Assembly (NCBI RefSeq): GCF_000718775.1
Contig: NZ_JOCB01000074.1
Coordinates: forward strand, 1 to 64,000
Source: Streptomyces sp. NRRL S-31
GTDB lineage: Bacteria; Actinomycetota; Actinomycetes; Streptomycetales; Streptomycetaceae
Length of the DNA stretch: 64,000 nucleotides
Direction: 5' to 3'
Part shown: one piece after another, positions 31,363 through 39,784 of the stretch
Layout of the letters: the number at the start of each line of letters is the position of its first letter
Position numbering within the stretch: the first letter of the stretch is position 1
Notes under the pieces: model-generated
Databases searched by the model: none
Told to the model about the DNA's origin: nothing
The model's input: only the letters and a program-made list of their open reading frames with translations
Program-made: the position numbers and the translations under genes

Positions 31363-31896
31363 ATGGCGAACAAGTATGCGAAGCGCGCGGCAGTAGTAGT
31401 CGCATCGGCCGCTCTGGCAGCGGGAGGCGCCCTTGCCTCTCCGAGCGCCTTTGCCGCCCCGGCGCCCACAGGGACGCACGCGATGGCGCCGGCGGACAAC
31501 GGAGGAAACAACAACAACAACAATAACAACAACGGCGGCGGAGGAAACAACAACAATAATAACAACAACAACGGTCGAGGCGGGAACAACAACAATAACA
31601 ACAACAACAACGGAGGTCGCGGCGGCAACAACAACAATAACAACAATAACAACGGGCGGGGTGGCAACAACAACAATAACAACAATAACAACGGGCGGGG
31701 CGGGAACAACAACAACAATAACAACAACAACGGAGGTCGAGGCGCGAACAACAATAACAACAACAATAACAACGGAGGTGGTGCAAACAACAACAACAAC
31801 AATAATAATAATAACGGCGGCGGAGGAAACAACAACAACAATAACAACAACAACGGTGGCGGCGGGAACAACAACAATAACAACAACAACGACTGA
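31363..31896 (+). CDS. secreted poly-asparagine block protein
   Basis: Not recognised. 177 residues. A Sec signal peptide (Lys/Arg start, Ala-rich core, about residues 1-32, ending AFAAPA) is followed by a short spacer. Then come ten blocks of eight to ten Asn separated by GGGG, GRGG, GGRGG or GGGA, ending in a single Asp. The mature protein is nearly only Asn, Gly and a few Arg. The Asn reading frame is the real one because only this frame has the signal peptide and a normal stop; the opposite strand gives poly-Leu. AAC and AAT are mixed, so it is not a pure microsatellite. Possibly a surface or matrix polymer; function unknown. Confidence 0.75.
   Translation: MANKYAKRAAVVVASAALAAGGALASPSAFAAPAPTGTHAMAPADNGGNNNNNNNNNGGGGNNNNNNNNNGRGGNNNNNNNNNGGRGGNNNNNNNNNGRGGNNNNNNNNNGRGGNNNNNNNNNGGRGANNNNNNNNNGGGANNNNNNNNNNGGGGNNNNNNNNNGGGGNNNNNNNND
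31500..31893 (+). repeat. AAC/AAT-rich tandem repeat tract
   Basis: About 390 bases of ten units of roughly 39 bases, each an (AAY)8-10 run followed by a Gly/Arg-coding spacer. It is a sharp AT-rich island in a very GC-rich genome. Units vary at third codon positions, suggesting age or selection at protein level rather than recent slippage alone. Confidence 0.9.
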
Positions 31897-32015
31897 ACTT
31901 GAGAGTCCGGCGGCCGGGTGGACCGAAATTCCTGGTCGCCGGACTGTCGCGCGTGCTCCCAGTGGTACATGGCGGTGAACTACATGTCGACGAAGCGGAA
32001 ATCAGGTCGAGGGAA

Positions 32016-32372
32016 TTGATCGCGAAGAGAGCAGCCGTATGGAGTGGCGGACTCGCGACCGTGGTCGCCTGCTGCACGGCACTTGGCGCGTCGGGCGCTT
32101 CGGCGAGCGAAACGGGCGCCTTTTCACGGATGTCGCAGGATACCCCCATGGCGTCGGCAACCCGGTGTTATGCGACGCGCGCAGATCCGCATGACGTCGT
32201 GTGCTATCGAAAGTCCTGGAAGGCCGAGTACCGGCACGGCGAAATCGTCTATGTCCCGATTCTCATCCAGGTTCCCACCCCTTCCCATCCGTCCTCCGTG
32301 GCCATCGTCGGCAGCCTGAACGACATCCGTCCGAGCGGTACGAGCGCGGGCGGCACCGGGAGTGGTGGCTGA
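32016..32372 (+). CDS. small secreted protein, unknown
   Basis: 118 residues if translation begins at the TTG at 32016, which has GAGGG just upstream and gives an immediate signal peptide (Lys-Arg, then Ala/Val-rich, ending GASASE). Longer in-frame starts exist (GTG 31962). The mature part has two Cys (ATRCYATRADPHDVVCYRKS, a likely disulphide loop) and ends in a Gly/Ser tail. Follows the poly-Asn gene by 119 bases and may be co-transcribed. Family not recognised. Confidence 0.5.
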   Translation: MIAKRAAVWSGGLATVVACCTALGASGASASETGAFSRMSQDTPMASATRCYATRADPHDVVCYRKSWKAEYRHGEIVYVPILIQVPTPSHPSSVAIVGSLNDIRPSGTSAGGTGSGG

Positions 32373-32388
32373 CGCGGTGACGGTGCTC

Positions 32389-32634
32389 TCATCGACTCGG
32401 ATCGGTACCCGCCGCGCTCGCCACCCGCACGAATTCACCGTCGTCACCGCGGGTTTCGCAGCCGTCGTTCCCCCAGACCTCGTCGCATCCGCGGCTCGAT
32501 TGGGGAGCGGCCGAGGAGAGGTGCGCCGGGGCTGCCGCCGAAGCCGTTCCCGCTGCCTCGACCGCGGCACCGCCGGCCATCAGAACGCCGACCGTGGATA
32601 CCGTGAGGAGGTGCTTGGCACGCTGTGCACTCAT
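32389..32634 (-). CDS. small secreted protein, unknown
   Basis: 81 residues with a clear signal peptide (residues 1-34, MSAQRAKHLLTVSTVGVLMA, ending ASAAAPA). The short mature chain has two Cys in GCDEVWGNDGCETRG, likely a disulphide. Convergent with the preceding small secreted gene, 16 bases apart. Not recognised; one of four small secreted proteins in this 5 kb. Confidence 0.6.
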   Translation of the reverse strand: MSAQRAKHLLTVSTVGVLMAGGAAVEAAGTASAAAPAHLSSAAPQSSRGCDEVWGNDGCETRGDDGEFVRVASAAGTDPSR

Positions 32635-32839
32635 GGGTCACGCCTTTCGTCCGGCAGTGCGCCGCGTGGCTGACGTATTCTCCGCGGCTTTTTCTCCGGG
32701 TCGGCATTCCCGCCAGGGGAGCCCGCCGGATGTCTCTGCAAGGGGACGCCCTCTCGCACTAATCCATTGTCGGACACCGGCACGGTCCTCTCCAGGGGAG
32801 CCGGCAGCAAGACGGGAACCGGCTTTCCGGGCGTCGGGC

Positions 32840-33241
32840 TCAGCGTCCGCCGAACGCCTCGTCCGTCGGCACGACTTCACGCCCCAGCGGCATGAGCGAG
32901 AGGGGGATGAGCTTGAGGTTCGCCCAGCCGAAGGGAATCCCGACGACCGACAGGAACAGCGGAATGCTCGTGACCAGGTGGGCCAGTGCGAGCCACCATC
33001 CCGCGAAGACCAGCCAGATGACGTTGCCGACGCACGACGGTGCTCCGGCGTTCGGCTTCTCCACGGTGGTGCGGCCGAACGGCCAGAGGACGAACCCGGC
33101 GATGCGCAGCGATGCGATGCCGAACGGGATGGTGACGATCAGGACGAAACAGATCAGGGCAGCGATCAGGTAACCGATCGCCATCCAGAGCCCGCACAGG
33201 ATGAGCCACAGGATGTTGAGCAGCAGGTTGAACACCTTCAT
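32840..33241 (-). CDS. YccF domain membrane protein
   Basis: 133 residues with two internally repeated YccF modules. Each has a hydrophobic helix pair and the signature IPFGIASLRIAGFVLWPFGR (about residues 38-57) or IPFGWANLKLIPLSLMPLGR (about residues 101-120). ATG at 33241 gives the family's usual MKVFNLLLNILW opening and follows GAAAGG. Inner-membrane protein of unknown function. Confidence 0.88.
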   Translation of the reverse strand: MKVFNLLLNILWLILCGLWMAIGYLIAALICFVLIVTIPFGIASLRIAGFVLWPFGRTTVEKPNAGAPSCVGNVIWLVFAGWWLALAHLVTSIPLFLSVVGIPFGWANLKLIPLSLMPLGREVVPTDEAFGGR

Positions 33242-33457
33242 GATCGGCACCTTTCCAGGTCGCTCAGTCGGCATGCCTGCTGCCAGCAGTATCAGCCGAT
33301 CACGCGCAGGGGCGGAACCGCAGCGCCTTCGTAGCGTGACCGGGAACGTCCTGAGACGATTCCGGTCGGCACGGTCGGCACGGCCGGCGCTCGTACGCAG
33401 AGGGCACGCTCGCCGGTGCCGTGCAGCCGGTGGGGCGACCCGCGCGCCGGCGCCGTG

Positions 33458-34711
33458 TCACGCCTCTCGCCGCCCCGCCCGCCATCGCCGTACCCCGTAG
33501 GAGGCCGCGCCCAACGTGAGCACCCCGGCTCCCACGGTCACCGAGGTCATGGGCAGCGCGAACGCCAGGGTGGCGCAGCCCAGCAGGCCCACCGCCGGTA
33601 CCAGCCGGGACAGCGGGGCCTCGCCCAGTGTCCAGGCCGACGCGTTGGCGATGGCGTAGTAGGCGAGCACCCCGAAGGACGAGAAGCCGATCGCGCCGCG
33701 CACGTCCGCCGTCGCCGCCAGCACGGCGACCACCGCGCCCACGGCCGACTCGGCCCGGTGCGGCACCCGGAACCGCGGGTGCACCGCCGCCAGAGCGCGC
33801 GGCAGATGACCGTCACGGGCCATGGCGAGCGTCGTACGGGACACCCCGAGGATCAGCGCCAGCAGCGACCCCAGCGCGGCCACCGCCGCCCCGGCGCGCA
33901 CCACCGGGACCAGGCCCGGTACCCCGGCCGCCCGCACGGCGTCGGCCAGCGGCGCCGTCGCGTGCCCGAGCCGGTCCGCGCCGAGGACGGCGAGCACCGC
34001 GACGGTCACGCACGCGTACACCACCAGGGCGATGCCCAGGGCGAGCGGGATCGCCCGCGGGATCGTGCGCGCCGGATCGCGTACCTCCTCCCCGAGGGTG
34101 GCGATCCGCGCGTAGCCGGCGAAGGCGAAGAACAGCAGTCCGGCCGCCTGGAGCACCCCGCCCGCACCCGATGGCGAGCCGGCGTACAGCCGTCCGGCGT
34201 CGGCTTGCCCGGAGGCCAGGCACACCACGACGACGGCCGCGAGAACGGCCAGGACCACGGCCACGATCACCCGTGTCAGCCGCGCCGACTTCTGGACCCC
34301 GCCGTAGTTCACGGCGGTCAGGGCCACCACCGCCGCGACCGCCACCGCGTGCGCCTGCCCGGGCCACACGTACGCGCCCACGGTCAGCGCCATCGCCGCG
34401 CAGGAGGCCGTCTTGCCGACCACGAAGGCCCAGCCCGCGAGGTGCCCCCAGAAGGCGCCCAGGCGCTCCCTGCCGTACACGTACGTCCCGCCGGAGGCCG
34501 GGTGACGGGCGGCGAGCCGGGCGGACGACATGGCGTTGCAGTAGGCCACCACGGCGGCGACGGCGAGCCCGGCCGGCAGGGCGGACCCGGCGGCACGCGC
34601 GGCCGGCGCCAGGGCCGAGAAGACTCCGGCGCCGATCATCGAACCGAGGCCGACGACCACGGCGTCCCGTACGCCCAGGCCGCGGAGCAGGCCGGCATCG
34701 GTACGTGTCAT
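33458..34711 (-). CDS. APC-family amino acid permease
   Basis: 417 residues with about twelve hydrophobic helices. The first helix has the amino-acid/polyamine permease signature GLGSMIGAGVFSALAPA (about residues 21-37). The region FFAFAGYARIATLGEEVRDP near residue 200 is the conserved substrate-site loop. ATG start chosen from family length. Likely proton-coupled uptake of an amino acid or amine; substrate unknown. Confidence 0.9.
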   Translation of the reverse strand: MTRTDAGLLRGLGVRDAVVVGLGSMIGAGVFSALAPAARAAGSALPAGLAVAAVVAYCNAMSSARLAARHPASGGTYVYGRERLGAFWGHLAGWAFVVGKTASCAAMALTVGAYVWPGQAHAVAVAAVVALTAVNYGGVQKSARLTRVIVAVVLAVLAAVVVVCLASGQADAGRLYAGSPSGAGGVLQAAGLLFFAFAGYARIATLGEEVRDPARTIPRAIPLALGIALVVYACVTVAVLAVLGADRLGHATAPLADAVRAAGVPGLVPVVRAGAAVAALGSLLALILGVSRTTLAMARDGHLPRALAAVHPRFRVPHRAESAVGAVVAVLAATADVRGAIGFSSFGVLAYYAIANASAWTLGEAPLSRLVPAVGLLGCATLAFALPMTSVTVGAGVLTLGAASYGVRRWRAGRREA

Positions 34712-34869
34712 GCGCCGCACCCTACTGAGCGGGGCAACCGGGGGATGGCCCCGTGGCGTCCTCCACATCGACACGGCACGAACACGCGCGCGTGACACAC
34801 AGCGAGTCCGCACCGGGGACCCGAGGTCCCCGACCGTGCGGGCACAGCGCGGAAGGGCAGGTTCACGGC

Positions 34870-35136
34870 ATGGGCATCATCGGTTGGATCATCCTCGGAC
34901 TGCTGGCCGGAGCCATCGCCAAGGTCCTGCTGCCGGGCCGCGACCCCGGCGGCTTCATCGGTACGACCCTCATCGGGGTGGCGGGCGCGTTCATCGGGGG
35001 CTGGATATCGGCCCGCTGGCTGGACCACCCGATCGCCAAGGACTTCTACGACGGCGCGACCTGGGCCTCGGCCGTCGGTGGCTCCCTGGTGCTGCTGATC
35101 GTCTACCGCATCCTGTTCGGCAACTCGCGCGACTGA
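34870..35136 (+). CDS. GlsB/YeaQ/YmgE family membrane protein
   Basis: 88 residues with three hydrophobic helices rich in Gly. Opening MGIIGWIILGLLAGAIAKVL and the loop GRDPGGFIGTTLIGVAGAFI are typical of this transglycosylase-associated/stress family. Small inner-membrane protein; exact role unknown. Confidence 0.9.
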   Translation: MGIIGWIILGLLAGAIAKVLLPGRDPGGFIGTTLIGVAGAFIGGWISARWLDHPIAKDFYDGATWASAVGGSLVLLIVYRILFGNSRD

Positions 35137-35209
35137 ACGCGCCCGAGCGCGCCCAGGGGGGCGGCCAAGGGAGCGCACGAGCAGGGGGGGCGGCCAAGGG
35201 GGCGCACCA

Positions 35210-35234
35210 GGGTGGGCACACCGGGTGCCCACCC
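35210..35234. terminator. bidirectional terminator between glsB-like gene and yajQ
   Basis: Perfect 10-base arms GGGTGGGCAC (35210-35219) and GTGCCCACCC (35225-35234) with a five-base loop, between convergent genes. Upstream of it are two imperfect copies of a G-rich 33-base unit (about 35152-35210). Confidence 0.75.
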
Positions 35235-35243
35235 CGCTTCCGG

Positions 35244-35732
35244 CTACCGGTAGTTCACGAACTGGAGCGCGAAGTCGAAGTCCTTGCCCTTCAGGAGGGC
35301 GATCACGGTCTGGAGGTCGTCGCGGCTCTTGGAGCTGACGCGCAGCTCGTCACCCTGGACCTGGGCCTTCACGCCCTTCGGGCCCTCATCGCGGATGATC
35401 TTCGCCACCTTCTTGGCGTTCTCCTGGGAGATGCCCTCCTCGATCGACGCGAAGATCTTGTACTCCTTGCCGGAGAGCTGCGGCTCGCCCGCGTCCAGCG
35501 ACTTCAGCGAGATGCCGCGCTTGATGAGCTTGGACTCGAAGACGTCGAGGACTGCCTTCACCCGGTCCTCGGAGTTGGCCTCCATGAGGATCTTCTCGCC
35601 GGACCAGGAGATCGAGGCCCCCACGCCCTTGAAGTCGTAGCGCTGCGAGATCTCCTTGGCGGCCTGGTTGAGGGCGTTGTCGACCTCCTGCCGCTCGACC
35701 TTCGAGACGATGTCGAAACTGGAGTCGGCCAT
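35244..35732 (-). CDS. YajQ-family nucleotide-binding protein
   Basis: 162 residues, complete. The start [20 protein letters not shown] and the end [13 protein letters not shown] are family hallmarks. Some members bind cyclic di-GMP and modulate transcription, so a signalling role is possible. ATG follows AAGGAG. Adjacent to tRNA-Tyr in the opposite orientation. Confidence 0.93.
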   Translation of the reverse strand: MADSSFDIVSKVERQEVDNALNQAAKEISQRYDFKGVGASISWSGEKILMEANSEDRVKAVLDVFESKLIKRGISLKSLDAGEPQLSGKEYKIFASIEEGISQENAKKVAKIIRDEGPKGVKAQVQGDELRVSSKSRDDLQTVIALLKGKDFDFALQFVNYR

Positions 35733-35969
35733 GTCCTGTGGCTCCTTGTATCGGGGTGCGTATGGGGGTGCGTGTCGGGTGCGTGCCGACGTGCGCGGCG
35801 GCGACCGCCGGGCCTGGTGGAGCACCGGTCCGCATCCGCACCAGCCTAGCCACCTCGCGACCGGGGGAGTGGAGATCAATCGGGTGGCGGAGCACCCCTG
35901 CGCATCGGGTATTGTTTACGTCGTTGCCGGAGAGCACCGCGGAAAGCGGTTCGAACGGCAGCGTCACCC

Positions 35970-36051
35970 GGCGGTGTGCCCGAGCGGCCAAAGGGAGCAG
36001 ACTGTAAATCTGCCGGCTCAGCCTTCCCAGGTTCGAATCCTGGCGCCGCCA
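35970..36051 (+). tRNA. tRNA-Tyr (GTA)
   Basis: Class II tRNA of 82 bases, no encoded CCA. The acceptor stem GGCGGTG pairs with CGCCGCC, with A as discriminator. The T loop is GTTCGAATC, there is a long variable arm, and the anticodon GTA is at 36004-36006. The 5' part is original host sequence. From 36002 onward the gene is supplied by the integrated element, which restores it exactly. Confidence 0.97.
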
Positions 36052-36055
36052 CACG
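36002..36055 (+). mobile_element. attL: attL core (54-bp repeat in tRNA-Tyr)
   Basis: 54 bases identical to 52472-52525, starting in the anticodon loop (CTGTAAATC) and ending four bases after the tRNA (ACACG). Outside this stretch the two copies differ. It is the left boundary of the integrated element. Confidence 0.95.
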
Positions 36056-36057
36056 AC

Positions 36058-36103
36058 CGAGAGGGTCCGTGACCAGCGAAAATGCTGGATACGGGCCCTC
36101 TCG
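36058..36103 (+). terminator. element-borne terminator downstream of tRNA-Tyr
   Basis: Two-tier hairpin. Outer arms are CGAGAGGGTCCGT (36058-36070) and ACGGGCCCTCTCG (36091-36103, one G-T pair); the inner arms are CCAGC/GCTGG with a GAAAAT loop. It begins three bases after the att core, so the element brings a replacement terminator for the tRNA it occupies. Confidence 0.8.
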
Positions 36104-36183
36104 TCGTTCCCGGCCACTGTCAGGTCGTTTCCGGTGCATCTTCCCGGTTTGTCTCACCCTGATCCGCATGGTGACCAGTGCGG

Positions 36184-36203
36184 GTGGGGCATCTGTGGGG
36201 CAG
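36184..36203 (+). promoter_or_regulatory. candidate integrase arm site, left end
   Basis: GTGGGGCATCTGTGGGGCAG, matching 18 of 20 bases with 52400-52419 in the same orientation. Each copy has two GTGGGGC units one helical turn (11 bases) apart. It sits in the gap between attL and the integrase stop. Confidence 0.5.
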
Positions 36204-36209
36204 CGCGGG

Positions 36210-37574
36210 TCATGCCCAGCGGCTCAGTGCCTCATCGATCCGGCGGTTCGCCATCTCCGTGGCCCCGTCCAGACACTTCGCGTAGACCTTCAGTAGGACC
36301 GCAACCGAGTGCCCGGCGCGGCGGGCGACCTCCACGGGGTCCACACCGGAGTTCAGCCACAGGGATACGCATGCGTGACGTAGATCATAAGGGCGGGCGG
36401 CAAGCGGCGAACCGTGTTGTTGCGGGGTGAGAGCCTGTTTGCGGGCACGGGCCCACACCTCGCCGTAGCCGCTCTCTTGCACCAGGCCACCGCGGGAGGT
36501 ACGGAAGAGTCGGCCGTCGGGCGCCACGCCGTATCGCTCGATGTGGTCACGGAGCATGGCAGTGAAGTGCGGCGGGATGGGTACGTGCCGGATCTCCCGC
36601 TCCGGTCGCCACTTCAGGCCGCGGATGTCGTGGGGCGCCCCGGAGTCGGTCCAGCCGCGGCCGACACGCGGCCGTGAGCCGTCGAGGTGCAGAGTGCCCC
36701 AGCCCGACGCGGGCAGGTCGCAGTTCTCGCGGCGGAGCCAGACGGCTTCCGCAGGGCGCATGGCGGCGTGGTACAGGCACCCGAAGAACGCCTTCAGGTG
36801 CTGGCCCCGTGTGCCCTGGTCGGCGACGGCGTCCAGCAGCGTGCGGGCCTGCCGGGGGTTGACCACGCATCCGGGGTCTACCGCGTCCTCGGCCGGCGGG
36901 ATCACCCACTGAACCTGGGGGAGGGGGTTGTGCGGAAGCCGGCGGGCCTCCACGGCGAACCCGAGGGCGTTGTGAAAGATGGCGCGCTTGCGCTTGACCG
37001 TAGAAGGTGCCGCCTTGCCCCCGTCCAGCCGCTGAGTGAACGCGGTGAGTACCTTGCGGATCACAAGCGGGTCGTCCAGAGCGCTCACCGGCAGGGCGTT
37101 GCGCTCGACCCACGCCAGTACGCGAGTCACCTCCCTCGGCTGGTCGTCTGACCAGCGGTTGAGGTTGAACGCCCAGCTATAGAGGGCATGACGCAGGTCG
37201 CGAGCGTCCGGCATGCCGCGTCGGCTGCTTACCAGGGCCGGCGTGGCGGTGGCCATAGCGTCGGCGAGCGTGGTCCGGGTCTTGGCGGGCGATGTCGACC
37301 ACTTCATTTCGATGTAGTCCCGTGCGTGCTGGTACCAGGACACGTCATTGCGCTGCCGCAACTCCCGCATGGGCACACCGGTGGCCTCGTCGAACGGCTC
37401 GCCCGCGTTGACGGCCGTCAGCAACTGTGCGCGCCGACTGTCGGCGAGGGTCTTCGTGGCGAACGTCTGAGAGTGCGGGGTGTCTCCGACCTTCCACCGA
37501 AGCTCGGCAGAGGACTGCCCGCGGTCTTTGCGCTGGCGGGCCGCCCAGATCCGAACGTTGTACGTCGTGCCCAC
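36210..37574 (-). CDS. int: site-specific tyrosine recombinase (integrase)
   Basis: 454 residues. The catalytic set is readable: first Arg in HAAMRPAEAVWLR (about residue 273), the His-x-x-Arg region at YDLRHACVSLW (about residue 400), a later His in RAGHSVAVL, and the nucleophilic Tyr in LLKVYAKCLDG (about residue 436). The N-terminal half has the arm-binding and core-binding SAM-like domains. It lies next to attL, as in most AICEs, and catalyses recombination between attP and the tRNA-Tyr site. A GC-rich hairpin separates it from the excisionase gene upstream. Confidence 0.95.
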   Translation of the reverse strand: MGTTYNVRIWAARQRKDRGQSSAELRWKVGDTPHSQTFATKTLADSRRAQLLTAVNAGEPFDEATGVPMRELRQRNDVSWYQHARDYIEMKWSTSPAKTRTTLADAMATATPALVSSRRGMPDARDLRHALYSWAFNLNRWSDDQPREVTRVLAWVERNALPVSALDDPLVIRKVLTAFTQRLDGGKAAPSTVKRKRAIFHNALGFAVEARRLPHNPLPQVQWVIPPAEDAVDPGCVVNPRQARTLLDAVADQGTRGQHLKAFFGCLYHAAMRPAEAVWLRRENCDLPASGWGTLHLDGSRPRVGRGWTDSGAPHDIRGLKWRPEREIRHVPIPPHFTAMLRDHIERYGVAPDGRLFRTSRGGLVQESGYGEVWARARKQALTPQQHGSPLAARPYDLRHACVSLWLNSGVDPVEVARRAGHSVAVLLKVYAKCLDGATEMANRRIDEALSRWA

Positions 37575-37592
37575 AAGGGTCCTTTCGTGCGA

Positions 37593-37617
37593 AGGGGCCC
37601 GCCGGCAGCGGGCCCCT
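37593..37617 (-). terminator. hairpin between excisionase and integrase genes
   Basis: Perfect 10-base arms AGGGGCCCGC (37593-37602) and GCGGGCCCCT (37608-37617), five-base loop, in the 61-base gap. It could attenuate integrase expression from the excisionase promoter. Confidence 0.55.
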
Positions 37618-37635
37618 CGGGTGATGTCGAGTCGA

Positions 37636-37824
37636 TCAGGCGGCGTTGTCTTCGCACTGCTGCCACCAGGCGTCCAGGTCGGCCCGGCTCACGCGGATCT
37701 GGCCGTTGGGCAGCTTCCTGAGGCGGGGCGCCTGTCCACGGGAACGCATGCGGTAGAAGGCGGCGCGGCTCATACCGATTTCGCCGAGGACTTCGGGGAG
37801 CTTGAGCATCTTGTGACTGGCCAT
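37636..37824 (-). CDS. xis: excisionase, MerR/AlpA-like helix-turn-helix protein
   Basis: Small DNA-binding protein of 62 residues: MLKLPEVLGEIGMSRAAFYR forms the winged helix-turn-helix, followed by RKLPNGQIRVSRADLDAWWQ. This size, fold and position just upstream of the integrase are typical for AICE excisionases that steer recombination toward excision. ATG at 37824 gives the standard length; the frame stays open to 37926. Confidence 0.88.
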   Translation of the reverse strand: MASHKMLKLPEVLGEIGMSRAAFYRMRSRGQAPRLRKLPNGQIRVSRADLDAWWQQCEDNAA

Positions 37825-37917
37825 TCGATGGCTCCTCAGCAATCGTGCACAGGTGGGCCCGCGAACGGGGTCGGGTTCGGTCTTACCGGCACCTCCATCT
37901 GTCCGAGGTGCGGATTT

Positions 37918-38126
37918 CTGCGTCACCGCGTCATCTGCGTCAGTCGCTTCTCTGACCTGCTGTTTTGTGTGACGTGTCGGGGTTGGAGCGCGTCACCTGG
38001 TGACGCAGGCTTCCGTCGCGGGGTGACGTATGTGACGCGGGTGACGAAGCCGTTGGCTGTCTGCGTCACCGCCGTTCCTACTGGTTACGGCGTGTTTTCC
38101 GTCCGTGGGTGACGCAGGTGACGCAG
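37918..38126. repeat. GTGACG repeat cluster I (candidate origin or protein-binding region)
   Basis: In 203 bases GTGACG occurs seven times on + (37969, 38000, 38023, 38032, 38041, 38109, 38118) and three times on - (37921, 37991, 38064). Many are extended to GGTGACGCAG. A perfect palindrome GCGTCACC-T-GGTGACGC spans 37990-38006. It lies between the excisionase gene and the terminator of the replication operon, with no open gene. Candidate replication origin or binding region. Confidence 0.8.
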
Positions 38127-38241
38127 CGTCTTTCCACTTCGGACAAGGGAGGGGGTTTCTGTTGTGGTGCGCGCGCTCAGGGCGAGAAGAAGGAGCCGCT
38201 TCGCGGCGCGTCCATCGCAGGGCGGCGGAGCCGCCGAACCG

Positions 38242-38281
38242 CAAGAAGAGCACGCGTCGCGGCGGCCGGGTGCTCTTCTTG
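38242..38281 (-). terminator. terminator of the replication operon
   Basis: Perfect 12-base arms CAAGAAGAGCAC (38242-38253) and GTGCTCTTCTTG (38270-38281) with a 16-base GC-rich loop, 24 bases after the ATPase stop on the minus strand. Confidence 0.75.
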
Positions 38282-38305
38282 CTTGTACTGCGTTCGGCCC
38301 GCTGG

Positions 38306-39781
38306 TCAGAACGCCGGTTCCTGCTCGTGCGGCGACGTGGCCGGAGGCCGGGCCATTTCGATGTACCGGGCCTTGCTGGTGCGTCCCCAGTCGATGAGGA
38401 CGCTCCGGGCCGCGAGGGTGGGCTGGAGACGCTTGAGACGGTCGGAGAGGACTTTGCCGGTGGTCGGCCACCCTTTGGGCAGGGGGCGGCAGTCCTCGCC
38501 GCTGTAGAGACCGGTGAGGCAGTGCAGCCACTCTGCGGACGTCATCCGCTGCTCTGCCCCCGCGTCCAGGCCGGCGGCGTACTTGAGCACGGTCTGCGCC
38601 AGCAGGTCGCCCTCGATGACGTCGTCGTTGAGGTCGTCCAGGCTGGCCCGGTAGGCGCCCAGCGCTCCCAGACCGGTCGCCGCATCGAGCTGCGCGCACA
38701 GGTGGGCGAAGTCGGCCATCCGCAGGTCGGTCGGGATGTCTGCTTCCGTCGCCCGCACCTGCACGGTGAGATCCAGAAGGGACCCGAGGACCACGGGCAG
38801 CACCTCTTCGAACTCCGCCCACAGCTCCGCTTCAGTGCGCCGGGTGCGGGGGCGTTCCAGACGCAAGGGAAGGAGCCGTTCGGCGAGGTCGGGGCGGATG
38901 ACGCCCACGTCGATGCCGGTCAGGAGCAGGGGACGGCGGTAGCGGGCGCGGACGACGTCGCCGTCGGTGTAAAGGGCGCGTTTGATGGTCTCGGCGCCGG
39001 TGACGATGCAGCACATGAGGTCGGACAGGTCGGGTGCCAGGTGGGAGAGGTTGTCCAGGGCGGTGACCCATCCGGCGGCCACGGCCGCGATCAGGTTTTC
39101 CTCGTCCTTCGGCGCCCGTCGCAGGTCCCCGGTCATGCCCTCGATGATCCGCACGAGCATCCGGCCGCCGGTGGACTTTCCTGCGCCCTGGGGGCCGGTG
39201 AGGAAAGGGGCGGGGACGGGCACGGACGGTCCGAGACAGCCGATCAGCCAGGCGATGGCCAGGCATTCGGTCTCGGCGTTGGCGAAGTTGCACAGCCGCA
39301 GCAGCAGATCGATGCCCTTACCGTCGGTGTCCTTGACGGGCAGGGGCAGCTCCCCGGTGAGCTGGGTGCGCCGCCAGCACACTTCTGCCGGGTCGGGGGT
39401 GATGATGTCCCAGCCGGTGGGGTGGATGCGAACGGACTTGCCGTCGGTGCGGCCCAGGTCCAACCACGTTGCGCCGTCGAACCCCGGGGCAACGCGAATG
39501 TGGACGGACTGCACGGGCTGGCTCAGCGCGAGTGCTTCGATCAAGTCGAGTGCTTCCTTAAGGGCGGTGCCGTTGAAGACGCCGTGCCCGTCGTGGAAGA
39601 GACCGACCATGAGTTCCTGGCGGTGACTGCCAGAGGTGCCCTGGGAGCGGATCGGACGGGCCACGGGGTGGCCGTTCTTCTGCGCGTACACGGTGCCGTC
39701 GGCGGTGCGGAAGTACCGAAAGTGCTCTTGGGCGTAGTCGGTGATGATCTGGCGTGCGGGGTTCTTGTCGTCGTCGGACAC
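38306..39781 (-). CDS. P-loop ATPase/helicase, replication partner of the primase
   Basis: 491 residues from a GTG start three bases after the primase-polymerase stop. Walker A is FLTGPQGAGKSTGGRML near residue 203 and a Walker B-like VTALDNLSHL near residue 250. The sensor-like RPLLLTGIDVG near residue 294 precedes the arginine-rich ERLLPLRLERP. The fold resembles plasmid and phage primase-associated helicases. With the upstream gene it probably forms the element's initiation and unwinding machinery. An initiator role is inferred. Confidence 0.8.
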   Translation of the reverse strand: MSDDDKNPARQIITDYAQEHFRYFRTADGTVYAQKNGHPVARPIRSQGTSGSHRQELMVGLFHDGHGVFNGTALKEALDLIEALALSQPVQSVHIRVAPGFDGATWLDLGRTDGKSVRIHPTGWDIITPDPAEVCWRRTQLTGELPLPVKDTDGKGIDLLLRLCNFANAETECLAIAWLIGCLGPSVPVPAPFLTGPQGAGKSTGGRMLVRIIEGMTGDLRRAPKDEENLIAAVAAGWVTALDNLSHLAPDLSDLMCCIVTGAETIKRALYTDGDVVRARYRRPLLLTGIDVGVIRPDLAERLLPLRLERPRTRRTEAELWAEFEEVLPVVLGSLLDLTVQVRATEADIPTDLRMADFAHLCAQLDAATGLGALGAYRASLDDLNDDVIEGDLLAQTVLKYAAGLDAGAEQRMTSAEWLHCLTGLYSGEDCRPLPKGWPTTGKVLSDRLKRLQPTLAARSVLIDWGRTSKARYIEMARPPATSPHEQEPAF

Positions 39782-39784
39782 GGG

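Noticed and set aside
31500..31893. CRISPR-like array
   Set aside because: Regular spacing comes from a coding repeat; there are no unique spacers and no cas genes in the window.
31038..31970. poly-Leu/Pro protein on the minus strand of the poly-Asn repeat
   Set aside because: Only the + strand frame has a signal peptide, a ribosome binding site and a stop right after the last block.
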